Shown: one piece after another, positions 33,123-40,549 of the stretch
Layout: every line of letters begins with the position of its first letter
How positions within the stretch are numbered: the first letter of the stretch is position 1
DNA from: an uncultured Collinsella sp.
Lineage (GTDB): Bacteria > Actinomycetota > Coriobacteriia > Coriobacteriales > Coriobacteriaceae
DNA length: 53,537 nucleotides
Direction: 5' to 3'
Assembly (NCBI GenBank): GCA_900758375.1
Contig: CAAERJ010000048.1
Span: 1 to 53,537, forward strand
Notes under the pieces: generated by a model
Told to the model about the DNA's origin: nothing
Seen by the model: the letters and a program-made list of their open reading frames with translations, nothing else
Database searches by the model: none
Program-made: the position numbers and the translations under genes

Positions 33123-33202
33123 TGGTTGCCGTGTTAGTCGCCTACGGCTCGGCCATGTATTCGTGAAAGCTGTTCCATCTGTATTCCAATAGGGAAGCGC
33201 GT

Positions 33203-33266
33203 GCGCCCTGGGCGCGAAAACGCCGAGCTCTGCGTGTGATAGGGCAGAACTCGGCGAAGGGCGCGT
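33203..33266. terminator. Bidirectional hairpin between convergent genes
   Basis: CGCCGAG (33221-33227) with CTCGGCG (33250-33256), and TCTGC with GCAGA inside, form the core. GCGCCCT and AGGGCGC can extend it outside. It lies between the orphan gene (+) and the nitroreductase (-). Only an AAAA run flanks one arm, so efficiency is uncertain. Confidence 0.5.
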
Positions 33267-33300
33267 GGCAAAAAGTAGATTTTAGGGCATGTGCCAAAAA

Positions 33301-33831
33301 CTACTTGAGGAGGAAGTCGGAGAGGGGAATGGTACGGGCCTCGCGATGCTCGGGATCGGCGATGTGGTCGGCAGGATAGCCGCAGACGAGCATGTGATAG
33401 GGATAGACGCCCTCGGGCAGGTTGAACCGCTCTCGGGCTAGCTCGGGCTTAAAATGGCATACCCAACACGTTCCCAGGCCCTGCTCCTCGGCCTCCATCA
33501 TCATTTGATCGCAAACAATCGAGGTGTCGATAGCGCTGGAGTTCATCTGGTCATAGGGGCGAACCCAAGCGTCGTCGGTAACGCTGCAAATGAGGAAGAT
33601 GAGCGGAGCGCCAAAGATGGACCCATCACGAGCAAACCGAGGCTGACAAGCAGCCGCCTTCTCCAAAAGCTCGGGCGTATCCAACACCATCACACGGGTT
33701 GGATGATTATTACAAGCAGAAGGAGCAATACGCCCAGCCTCAACAATGGCATCCACCACAGCCTGCTCAACAGAACGATTCTCAAACAAACGACAAGAAT
33801 AACGACCCCGAGCCAAATCCAAATACGCCAT
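33301..33831 (-). CDS. Nitroreductase family FMN oxidoreductase
   Basis: A 176-residue protein of the nitroreductase fold. It has the N-terminal YLDLARGRYSCRLFENRSVEQ, IAPSACNNHPTRVMVLDT (FMN contact) and GLGTCWVCHFKP. It would reduce nitro or quinone compounds with NAD(P)H. The true substrate is unknown. The frame extends to 33894, but ATG 33831 has GGAGGG 7 nt upstream. The first 70 or so codons are strongly T-ended and the rest C/G-ended, an abrupt change inside one gene. Confidence 0.85.
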   Translation of the reverse strand: MAYLDLARGRYSCRLFENRSVEQAVVDAIVEAGRIAPSACNNHPTRVMVLDTPELLEKAAACQPRFARDGSIFGAPLIFLICSVTDDAWVRPYDQMNSSAIDTSIVCDQMMMEAEEQGLGTCWVCHFKPELARERFNLPEGVYPYHMLVCGYPADHIADPEHREARTIPLSDFLLK

Positions 33832-33997
33832 AACCAAACCCTCCAAAGTCAGCAAATCAATCCAAAACAATCCAAAGGGTACCCAAAGCCCCATCCACCC
33901 AAACGCTTAAGGCGGCCCCAAAGTTCCCAACCGGGCCCCAAGGCCCTGCCAACAAAAGCCCCATCGCTTTCAAAGTACCAGCCAAAGTTCAAATGGC

Positions 33998-34108
33998 GGT
34001 ACGTAAGGGAGCGGGCCCGACCACTGATAACCTTTTGAACGACTCTGCTTGCAGCCGGAGTGAAAAAGGTTATCAGTGGTCGGGCCCGCGACCGGTGGGA
34101 TACGTACC
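33998..34108. repeat. Foldback element with a perfect 26-bp stem
   Basis: Bases 34011-34036 are the exact reverse complement of 34064-34089, with a 27-nt loop. The arm begins GCGGGCCCGACC and ends AACCTTTT. An outer pair, GGTACGTA (33998-34005) with TACGTACC (34101-34108), extends it. It lies 5 nt after the DUF47 stop and upstream of the nitroreductase. No T-tract follows the stem, so it is not a standard terminator. Confidence 0.8.
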
Positions 34109-34113
34109 CCCAA

Positions 34114-34737
34114 TTAACTGTTCTTCATGACAATCGAATCCACGACATCAGCCACATTCTCGCAGCAGTCGGCGCAGTACTCCAGGAAAGCGTAGACGTC
34201 ACGCCAGGCGATGACCTCGAGCGGGTCCTTGCCATTGACGTGCAGGTTGCGCATGGCGTTGATGTAGAGCTCATCGGCCTCGGACTCAATGGTGTTGATC
34301 TGGATGACCAGCTCGCGCAGGGTCTTGGACTTGCGGTAATTAGGCAGCTCGACCATAAGGTCCTTCATGGCGCGGCAGGCGTCGGTCACCTTGTGGGCGA
34401 TGACAATGGCATCGGGGTGGATGCTCTGGATGTTGGTGAAGTAGACGCGCTGCACGACGCCCTCGATACGGTCAAGCACAGTGTCGAGCGAGCAGCTCAT
34501 CAGGTCCAGATCCTCGCGCTCAAGCGGGGTGATAAAGGCAGTGAGCAGGGCATCCTCGAGCTCATGGTGCTTCTTGTCGGCCGCATGCTCAATCGCATGC
34601 ATCTCTTCGAGCATGCCGTGGATCTGCGCGGGATCAAAGTTCTCAAAAATCTTGATGAGCAACTCTGCGGCCTGGACAGCAAGGTCGGCGCAGGCGACGT
34701 AGTTGTCAAAGTAGAACGAATCGGGTTTCTTTGCCAT
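34114..34737 (-). CDS. DUF47 (PhoU-like) partner of the Pit transporter
   Basis: A 207-residue helical protein with FDNYVACADLAVQAAELL, EMHAIEHAADKKHHELEDAL, FITPLEREDLDLM and IESEADELY, the DUF47 signature. DUF47 proteins are PhoU relatives encoded with Pit-type phosphate transporters and thought to modulate them. It lies 67 nt downstream of the transporter on the same strand, so the two are probably one operon. Confidence 0.92.
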   Translation of the reverse strand: MAKKPDSFYFDNYVACADLAVQAAELLIKIFENFDPAQIHGMLEEMHAIEHAADKKHHELEDALLTAFITPLEREDLDLMSCSLDTVLDRIEGVVQRVYFTNIQSIHPDAIVIAHKVTDACRAMKDLMVELPNYRKSKTLRELVIQINTIESEADELYINAMRNLHVNGKDPLEVIAWRDVYAFLEYCADCCENVADVVDSIVMKNS

Positions 34738-34804
34738 GAGTGGGTCCTTTCGAGGCGAAGACGGGTGGGCGAGGTATTGCGGTCCGGATGGACGTTCGGT
34801 TTGA

Positions 34805-35854
34805 CTAGATGAACATCATGAACAGCTTGGCCATGACAAAGCTGATAAGTCCGCAGGCGGGGAAGGTGAAGAACCAGGTGAACATCATGTCCTTGACGAC
34901 ACCGAAGTTGATCGCCGAGAGGCGCTTGACGGCACCGACACCCATAATGGCGCAGGTCTTGATGTGCGTGGAGGACACGGGGATGCCGGTGAGCGTGGCA
35001 AGCAGCAGGTTTGCAGCGCCCGCCAGGTCGGCGGAGAAGCCCTGGTACTTTTCGAGCTTGACCATGCTCTGACCGACAGACTTGATGATGCGCTCACCGC
35101 CCACGCTGGTGCCGATACCCATGGTGGCCGAGCACAGCAGCATGATCCAGATGGGGATGCCGGCGTCGCCGACGCTCGTCTGTCCGCTGGCAAAGGCGAC
35201 ACCTAAAAAGAGCACGCCGATAAACTTTTGTCCATCTTGCGCGCCGTGCATAAAGCTCATGGCCGCGGCACTTGCGATCTGAGCATATTTAAAGAAGACA
35301 TTGGCACGTCGCCTGTTGGCGGCGGCGAAAAGAATCGAGACGAGCTTGCACAGGACCCAGCCCATGATAAAGCCCAGGCCGATGGAGAGCGCCAAGCCGT
35401 AGATGACCTTCATCCACTCGTGGACGTTGACGCTGCTCGCGCCGCCGAGGGCGATGGCGGCACCGGTCAGGCCGGCGATAAGGCTGTGGCTTTGCGAGGT
35501 GGGGATGCCAAAACGCGATGCCGTGGCGCCGTAGACGACGATGGAGAACAGCGCCGCGCAGAGGCATGCGAGCGCCATGGTGCTGTTTCCGCCAAAGTCG
35601 ACGATATGTGAGATGGTGTTGGCGACGCTCGCGTTAAAGTGCGTCATGATGAGCACGCCGAGGAAGTTGAATGCGGCGCTCATGAGAATGGCTGCGCGGG
35701 CGGGCATGCAGCGCGTGGTGACACAGGTCGCGATGGCGTTGGGCGCGTCGGTCCATCCGTTGACGAAGATAGCGCCGAGCGCGAGGATCACGGTGACGGC
35801 AAGGACTGGGTTCGACACAATTTGGCCGAGGAAGGCTGAGAACGTTACGTCCAT
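34805..35854 (-). CDS. pit: Inorganic phosphate transporter, PiT family
   Basis: A 349-residue membrane protein with about ten hydrophobic segments. The duplicated PiT signatures are GWTDAPNAIATCVTTR near the N-terminus and MHGAQDGQKFIGVLFL in the second half. It imports metal-phosphate with protons or sodium at low affinity. With pstSCAB elsewhere in the window the cell has two phosphate routes. The 250-nt region upstream (35855-36104) is AT-rich in its first half and holds no clear PHO-type repeat. Confidence 0.93.
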   Translation of the reverse strand: MDVTFSAFLGQIVSNPVLAVTVILALGAIFVNGWTDAPNAIATCVTTRCMPARAAILMSAAFNFLGVLIMTHFNASVANTISHIVDFGGNSTMALACLCAALFSIVVYGATASRFGIPTSQSHSLIAGLTGAAIALGGASSVNVHEWMKVIYGLALSIGLGFIMGWVLCKLVSILFAAANRRRANVFFKYAQIASAAAMSFMHGAQDGQKFIGVLFLGVAFASGQTSVGDAGIPIWIMLLCSATMGIGTSVGGERIIKSVGQSMVKLEKYQGFSADLAGAANLLLATLTGIPVSSTHIKTCAIMGVGAVKRLSAINFGVVKDMMFTWFFTFPACGLISFVMAKLFMMFI

Positions 35855-36104
35855 ATATGGGCTTTCTCGAAGTTTGCAGGCACGTTACAAAAACATGATA
35901 AATCGTATCACCTCCTGCGGGTTTCTTTACCGAGTTCTGATGGGAGAAGTGAATTTTTTGGCACTAACATTGAATATTTGCCCTGTTGACCGCGGGTGTT
36001 CTTTTTGCTAGCACGCCATGAGGACACGGGCGCGCACCCCAACATCCCAAAACCACAGTCTGTTCGCTTTACAATATGCAAACATGCGTTCGATAATAGG
36101 GGGC

Positions 36105-36443
36105 ATGGAATATCGACAGACAGATGGCAAAACTCGACGCGTGCACAAGCAGTATGTGGACGTCGTGGCCCGCATCCTCGCGGGCGGACAAGTCGTGCCG
36201 GTTACCGTCTGCTGGGTCGACGGTCGCTGTTTTACGATCGACGAGATTGTCTCGTCCACCGGTTTTGGCCTAACGGTTCACGGCATTCGTACGGCAACGT
36301 ATAAGGTTCGTTTTGGTGGGCATGCGACCGAACTGTATCTGGAAGAACAGGCGCGTGAGCGACCGGATGGCTCGCAGGCCCATCTGATGCGTTGGTGGGT
36401 GTGGGCATTCGACCGTACGCTCGAGAGTGGGCGCCGCAGGTAA
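36105..36443 (+). CDS. Conserved-looking hypothetical protein
   Basis: A protein of about 112 residues. It contains PVTVCWVDGRCFTIDEIVSS, TYKVRFGGHATELYLEEQ and MRWWVWAFDRTLE. The alternation of hydrophobic and charged residues suggests a small beta-rich domain. I do not recognise the family. The frame opens at 36018. ATG 36105 follows AGGGGG closely and ATG 36084 is another option. TACAAT at 36070-36075 looks like its -10 box, which argues against the upstream start. It is a single gene ahead of the Bax-inhibitor-like gene. Confidence 0.6.
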   Translation: MEYRQTDGKTRRVHKQYVDVVARILAGGQVVPVTVCWVDGRCFTIDEIVSSTGFGLTVHGIRTATYKVRFGGHATELYLEEQARERPDGSQAHLMRWWVWAFDRTLESGRRR

Positions 36444-36462
36444 GAGCGCGCGGCATTCGGGT

Positions 36463-36468
36463 ACAATG
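36463..36468 (+). promoter_or_regulatory. -10 box for the Bax-inhibitor-like gene
   Basis: TACAAT stands 55 nt before the start codon. No clear -35 hexamer was found. Confidence 0.4.
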
Positions 36469-36522
36469 GCAGGAATCTTGTTACCTACGGCGCTGTCGCG
36501 GCGCTTTTGAAAGGACGATATT

Positions 36523-37218
36523 ATGAACGATATCCAGGGTTATCAGAACGGCCCCATTGAGACCGGCGCAAGCCGTGCCAAGGAGATGTCGCCGCGTGCG
36601 TACAACCTTGCCATGTCTGCCCTGATCTTTTTGGGCTTTTGCGCCATGGGTGCCGGTGCTTACTTTACGAGCACCATGGCGTTTGCCCGCATGATGATGA
36701 GCGGCGCCGCCTTGCCGCTGGTCTTTGGCTCGTTTATTTTGACCATCGTCGGCATGGTCATGATGTCGGCCGCCGCGGGCAAGCAGTCTGTGGGTCTGTC
36801 CCTTGTGGGCTACGTAATCTTTGCGAGTACCTTTGGCCTGACCGCGTCGTTTGGCCTTGCCAATTACGACCTGCCCACCATCAACACTGCCTTTATCGCC
36901 ACGGCCGCCATCACCTTTGTCTTTGGTGCGCTGGGCGTGACCTTCCCCAAGTTCTTCCAGCGTGTGTACGGCATTGGTTTTGGCATCCTGCTTGCTACGA
37001 TTCTGGTCGAGATCGTGCTGATGTTTATGGGCGTCTCGCAGTCCATCACCGACCTGATCGTGATCGTGGTGTTCGCTGGCTTTATTGGCTACGACACCTA
37101 TGTGGCCACGACGGTGCCGCCCACGCTGCCCAACGCCGTGCTCATGGCATCCAACCTGTTCGTGGACATCATCAACGTGTTCCTGCGCATCCTGAACATC
37201 CTTGGTCGTCGCGACTAG
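36523..37218 (+). CDS. Bax inhibitor-1/YccA family membrane protein
   Basis: A 231-residue protein with about seven membrane segments. After a 28-residue polar N-terminus the segments run from YNLAMSALIFLGFCAMGAG to the C-terminal FAGFIGYDTYVA and ILNILGRRD. FIGYDTY and the acidic residues near the last helix are typical of the family (UPF0005). Members are implicated in calcium leak and membrane protein quality control. No specific role can be read here. Confidence 0.9.
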   Translation: MNDIQGYQNGPIETGASRAKEMSPRAYNLAMSALIFLGFCAMGAGAYFTSTMAFARMMMSGAALPLVFGSFILTIVGMVMMSAAAGKQSVGLSLVGYVIFASTFGLTASFGLANYDLPTINTAFIATAAITFVFGALGVTFPKFFQRVYGIGFGILLATILVEIVLMFMGVSQSITDLIVIVVFAGFIGYDTYVATTVPPTLPNAVLMASNLFVDIINVFLRILNILGRRD

Positions 37219-37266
37219 TGCCAAATTGCAGCGGTGCTTGCCGCACGTGTAAATCGATACGGAAGG

Positions 37267-37290
37267 CGGTCCTTCGGGGCCGTCTTTTTT
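37267..37290 (+). terminator. Terminator with UUCG loop
   Basis: CGGTCC-TTCG-GGGCCG (37267-37282) is followed by TCTTTTTT. Confidence 0.9.
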
Positions 37291-37355
37291 GTACACGGCG
37301 GGGTATCATGGATGGAAAAGCCGATAGCGGCAGAGACCGAGAAAGGTGACCACTT

Positions 37356-38474
37356 ATGGCAGACGTCGACAACAGGAACCGTAACCGCAGGCCCAATCGC
37401 GCGGGACAGTCCAATCCCAAGCGCGAGGCCCGTGCCAAGGCCGCCGAGCGTCACGTGGCGACTGTGTCCGAAGCGTGCGCCAAGGATATCGAGCGTTCGC
37501 TTGCAGGCGTGCGCGAGTTCGATGGCATGCCTGCCGGATTTATCGCGGCGATGAAGGCCAAGGCCCACGCGGCCGACGCTGCCGAGGAACAGGTTGCCGA
37601 GGAGTCTGAGACCGCCGAGGTTGCGTCTGCCGAGACCGAGGTTGCGGCCGAGCCTGCACCCGCCGAGGAGGCCGCGGAGACCGAGCCTGCGCCTGCCGCT
37701 GAAAAGCCTGCTCCGGTCCTGCCCGAGGTCACCGTGCTCGACGCCTCTGCCACGCAGGCCATTCTGGATAACGGCCGAGGCTACGCGCAGTTCTGTGACA
37801 TGGCCGTGCTTGCCTTTGCCTCGTTCACCAACCCGGGCGGTGGCTACATCCAGGGCTATCTGGGCCAGGAGGCCACGCTCTGTGCCGATTCGTACCTGTA
37901 CAACGTGCTCGATAAGCAGCGCAAATGGTACGGTGAGAACCGTCGCCGCAACATCAACTGCGAGCTTTACCGCAACCGTGCGCTGGTGGTGCCTGCGGTG
38001 CGCTTCGACCGCAATCACGTACATGCATATGCTGACGTGATCGTTGCCGCCGCGCCCAACGCCAAGCGCGCTCGCCAGGAGTATCGCGTGGGTGACGATG
38101 CCTTGCTGGATGCCCTGCGCGATCGCATCCGCTTTGTGCTTGCCATCTGCGACGAGCTGGGTCGCGAGAAGCTCGTGCTGGGCGCTTGGGGCTGCGACAA
38201 CAACGGCTTTGATGCCGAGACCGTGGCCGAGCTCTTCCGTAAGGAGCTCGCGTCGGGCGACTTTAAGGTCAAGCAGGTCTTCTTTGCCGTGCCCTCTACG
38301 CGCTGGGACGAGGATTTTGCCAAGTTCGAGCACGTGCTGGCAAACTTCCCCGAGCGCAACGAGGAGTCCTATGCCCAGGTTGCCGCTCGCGCTGCGGCTG
38401 CTCGCGCCGCCGAGCAGGCTCAGGCTGCTGCCGAGGACGATGAGGACGAGGACGATTGGCACAAGTACCTGTAA
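37356..38474 (+). CDS. TIGR02452 family PARG-like macrodomain protein
   Basis: A 372-residue protein. Residues 1-120 are a charged then Ala/Glu/Pro-rich tail. From about 121 the microbial PARG-like macrodomain starts, with FASFTNPGGGYIQGYLGQE, CELYRNRALVVPAVRF, DVIVAAAPNAKRAR and LVLGAWGCDNNGFDAETVAELF. Macrodomain PARGs remove ADP-ribose from targets using GGG-X(6-8)-QEE. Here the signature is G161-G162-G163, then Q171-E172-A173, so the second glutamate is replaced by alanine. Binding without hydrolysis, or different chemistry, is possible. Confidence 0.85.
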   Translation: MADVDNRNRNRRPNRAGQSNPKREARAKAAERHVATVSEACAKDIERSLAGVREFDGMPAGFIAAMKAKAHAADAAEEQVAEESETAEVASAETEVAAEPAPAEEAAETEPAPAAEKPAPVLPEVTVLDASATQAILDNGRGYAQFCDMAVLAFASFTNPGGGYIQGYLGQEATLCADSYLYNVLDKQRKWYGENRRRNINCELYRNRALVVPAVRFDRNHVHAYADVIVAAAPNAKRARQEYRVGDDALLDALRDRIRFVLAICDELGREKLVLGAWGCDNNGFDAETVAELFRKELASGDFKVKQVFFAVPSTRWDEDFAKFEHVLANFPERNEESYAQVAARAAAARAAEQAQAAAEDDEDEDDWHKYL

Positions 38475-38500
38475 TCGGTACGTGCCGACAGATAGGTCGA

Positions 38501-38532
38501 GCCGGCGGGAGGGCTGCTCCCGTCGGCTTTTT
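38501..38532 (+). terminator. Terminator after the PARG-like gene
   Basis: GCCGGCGGGAG (38501-38511) pairs with CTCCCGTCGGC (38517-38527) and is followed by TTTTTA. Confidence 0.88.
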
Positions 38533-38551
38533 ACTAAAGGAAGGGCTTACG

Positions 38552-39211
38552 ATGAAAAACGTTCTGTGCTTTGGTGACAGCAATACCTATGGCTACGATC
38601 CGGCAGGTATGCGCGACGGCACCGCGGTGCGCTATGCGCACGATGTGCGCTGGTGCGGCGTGGCACAGCGTGACCTGGGAGAGGACTGGCACGTAATTGA
38701 GGAAGGCTTAAACGGCCGCACGACGGTGCGCGACGATATGTGCCATCTGGATACTAATCTCAACGGTATTCGCGCGTTGCCGATGCTGCTCGAGGCCCAT
38801 AAGCCGCTGGATGCGATCGTGATTATGCTGGGCACCAACGACTGTAAGACGGTCTTTAACGTGACAGCTTCCGATATCGCCCGTGGCGCCATGGCGCTGA
38901 TTCGCGCTGTCCGCGCGTTTCCGTGGACCGACGCTGCGCCTTGTCCGCGCATTCTGCTGATGGCTCCTATCAAGATCAAGCCGCAGATCGCCGATGTGTA
39001 TATGACCGACTTTGACGAGCACTCCGTCGAGGCCTCGGAGCATTTTGCCGAATACTATGCGTATGTTGCCGAACAGTTTGGCTGCGACTTTTTGAATGCC
39101 GCCGATTTTGCCGAGCCGGGCGATATCGATTATCTGCACATGATGCCGGAAAGCCACGAGAGCCTCGGCCATGCCGTGGCAGCCAAGCTCAAAGAGATGC
39201 TCGGAGAGTAG
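38552..39211 (+). CDS. SGNH/GDSL-type hydrolase
   Basis: A 219-residue esterase/lipase-fold protein. Block I is CFGDSNTYGYDP (S10), the oxyanion Gly is in block II, block III is IVIMLGTNDCK, and the C-terminal D193-Y-L-H196 carries the Asp/His of the triad. It has no signal peptide and is probably cytoplasmic. SGNH enzymes deacylate esters such as acylated sugars, and the substrate is unknown. The open frame starts at 38456, but AAAGGAAGGG precedes ATG 38552. Confidence 0.88.
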   Translation: MKNVLCFGDSNTYGYDPAGMRDGTAVRYAHDVRWCGVAQRDLGEDWHVIEEGLNGRTTVRDDMCHLDTNLNGIRALPMLLEAHKPLDAIVIMLGTNDCKTVFNVTASDIARGAMALIRAVRAFPWTDAAPCPRILLMAPIKIKPQIADVYMTDFDEHSVEASEHFAEYYAYVAEQFGCDFLNAADFAEPGDIDYLHMMPESHESLGHAVAAKLKEMLGE

Positions 39212-39266
39212 TAAGGCCCAAAGCAGTACAAAAGTTCCCCTTGCGGTGGCTTGTTTCGTTGGTTTG

Positions 39267-39482
39267 TCTTGATCTGTAACAGCTGTAAGGCCGAAAACGG
39301 GCTAGATGTTACAGATTGAGATTATTTAGGTCGATATCGGTCGTTTGTCTCGATCTGTAACATCTAGGGTCGATTTTGCCGAGTTACTGTTACAGATCGA
39401 GATTTTCTTCTCAGCGGAATTTGAATGTCTCAATCTGTAACAGGTGGGTCGAAAAATGGACTCTAACTGTTACAGATCGAGA
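39267..39482. repeat. Array of six 15-nt repeats in alternating orientation
   Basis: TCTTGATCTGTAACA (39267-39281), TGTTACAGATTGAGA (39307-39321), TCTCGATCTGTAACA (39348-39362), TGTTACAGATCGAGA (39388-39402), TCTCAATCTGTAACA (39428-39442) and TGTTACAGATCGAGA (39468-39482). The spacers are 25, 26, 25, 25 and 25 nt. Copies 1-2, 3-4 and 5-6 form three 55-nt hairpin units. Spacers 3 and 5 share GGGTCGA, so the units are related. The array lies between the convergent SGNH hydrolase and thiD genes. The function is unknown. Confidence 0.9.
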
Positions 39483-39492
39483 TGTTTGCGGG

Positions 39493-39529
39493 AACCGCCA
39501 CAAAGGTGCCTGTCCCCTTTGTGGCGGTT
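39493..39529. terminator. Hairpin downstream of thiD
   Basis: AACCGCCACAAAGG (39493-39506) pairs perfectly with CCTTTGTGGCGGTT (39516-39529) across a 9-nt loop. It lies 11 nt beyond the thiD stop. It could end thiD transcription from the minus strand, but a T-tract is missing. Confidence 0.55.
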
Positions 39530-39540
39530 TGGGATGGGGC

Positions 39541-40371
39541 TTAGTACTGCCACATGTGGTTGACGGGGCCGGAGCCTTTGCCCATGTCAAAGCCGGCGGC
39601 CAGAGCACCCGTTAGGTAGGCCTTGCCGGCGTTGACGGCATCGGCAAGATCCATGCCCTGGGCCAGCGCGCAGGCGATGGCGGACGAGAGCGTGCAACCG
39701 GTGCCATGCGTGTTGCCGGTCTCGATGCGCTTGTGGCGGAACCACGTGGTGAGCGGATCGCCCAGGTGGTTGCCCTCGTCATCGAGCGGCGCGGGCTCTG
39801 CTAGTACATCGTTGGCCTCGTTGACAAAATGCCCGCCCTTAACAAGGGACGCGCAGCCAAAGCGACGGGTGAGGAGCATGGCAGCGTTTTGCTGCGTGCG
39901 CTCGGAATCGACCTCGTAGTCGAGCAGCGCCATGGCCTCGGGAATGTTGGGCGTGATGACGGTCGCCAACGGGAACAGGCGACGTGTGAGCGCCTCAGCG
40001 GCATCCTCGGCAATGAGGCGGGCGCCCGAAGTGGCGACCATGACGGGATCGACGACGATATTTTGTGCGTCCCAGGCACTCAGGCGGTCGGCGATAACCT
40101 CGATAATCTCAGCAGAGGAAACCATGCCGATTTTGACCGCGTTGGGGCGAATATCGTCAAAGACGGCGTCAATTTGCGCAGCGACGATATCAGGGGAGAT
40201 ATTCTGCACGGCGGTGACGCCTAGGGTGTTTTGTGCGGTTATGGCTGTGATGGCCGTCTCGGCATACAGGCGGTGCGCCGTGATGGTCTTGATGTCTGCC
40301 TGAATGCCGGCGCCACCGCTGGAATCGGATCCTGCGATGGATAGAACGGCTGGTACCTTACTGCGATCCAT
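39541..40371 (-). CDS. thiD: Hydroxymethylpyrimidine/phosphomethylpyrimidine kinase
   Basis: A 276-residue ribokinase-fold protein. It has VLSIAGSDSSGGAGIQADIKT at the N-terminus, VKIGMVSS, NIVVDPVMVATSGARL and the anion-hole block GNTHGTGCTLSSAIA with the catalytic base Asp replaced in register by the usual GTGC motif context. It phosphorylates HMP twice for thiamine synthesis. It is encoded on the same strand as thiC. A TATAAT is read on the minus strand at 40418-40423. Confidence 0.94.
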   Translation of the reverse strand: MDRSKVPAVLSIAGSDSSGGAGIQADIKTITAHRLYAETAITAITAQNTLGVTAVQNISPDIVAAQIDAVFDDIRPNAVKIGMVSSAEIIEVIADRLSAWDAQNIVVDPVMVATSGARLIAEDAAEALTRRLFPLATVITPNIPEAMALLDYEVDSERTQQNAAMLLTRRFGCASLVKGGHFVNEANDVLAEPAPLDDEGNHLGDPLTTWFRHKRIETGNTHGTGCTLSSAIACALAQGMDLADAVNAGKAYLTGALAAGFDMGKGSGPVNHMWQY

Positions 40372-40417
40372 GTTCGCTCCCTTGTCCGGTCGGATTCAAA
40401 TGGGTCTTTTACCCCGC

Positions 40418-40423
40418 ATTATA
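40418..40423 (-). promoter_or_regulatory. thiD -10 box
   Basis: TATAAT on the minus strand, 47 nt before the thiD start. The -35 region is weak. No TPP riboswitch is seen in front of thiD. Confidence 0.5.
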
Positions 40424-40487
40424 AAGATGCCCAGGCCGGCGATATGCCGAACCCGGGCGGGCAGTGCAATCTTTACGGAAATGTAAG

Positions 40488-40518
40488 AAAATGTTCACAT
40501 GTCAACAATTGACGAACA
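40488..40518 (-). terminator. thiC terminator
   Basis: On the minus strand, TGTTC-GTCAA pairs with TTGAC...GAACA (4-nt bulge) and is followed by TTTTCTTA. It begins 32 nt after the thiC stop. Confidence 0.6.
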
Positions 40519-40549
40519 CCTTGTGGCCGTTTGTGGCTCCGGTGCCGAG

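Noticed and set aside
35541..36011. 156-codon plus-strand ORF opposite the pit start
   Set aside because: Antisense of the pit 5' end and its promoter region. The translation has no domain character.
39267..39482. Reading the 15-nt array as a CRISPR
   Set aside because: Repeats are only 15 nt and alternate in orientation, spacers within hairpins are related to each other, and no cas genes are present.
39267..39482. Integron attC sites
   Set aside because: The GTTAC/GTAAC cores do not fit the RYYYAAC/GTTRRRY consensus, and there are no cassettes or integrase.
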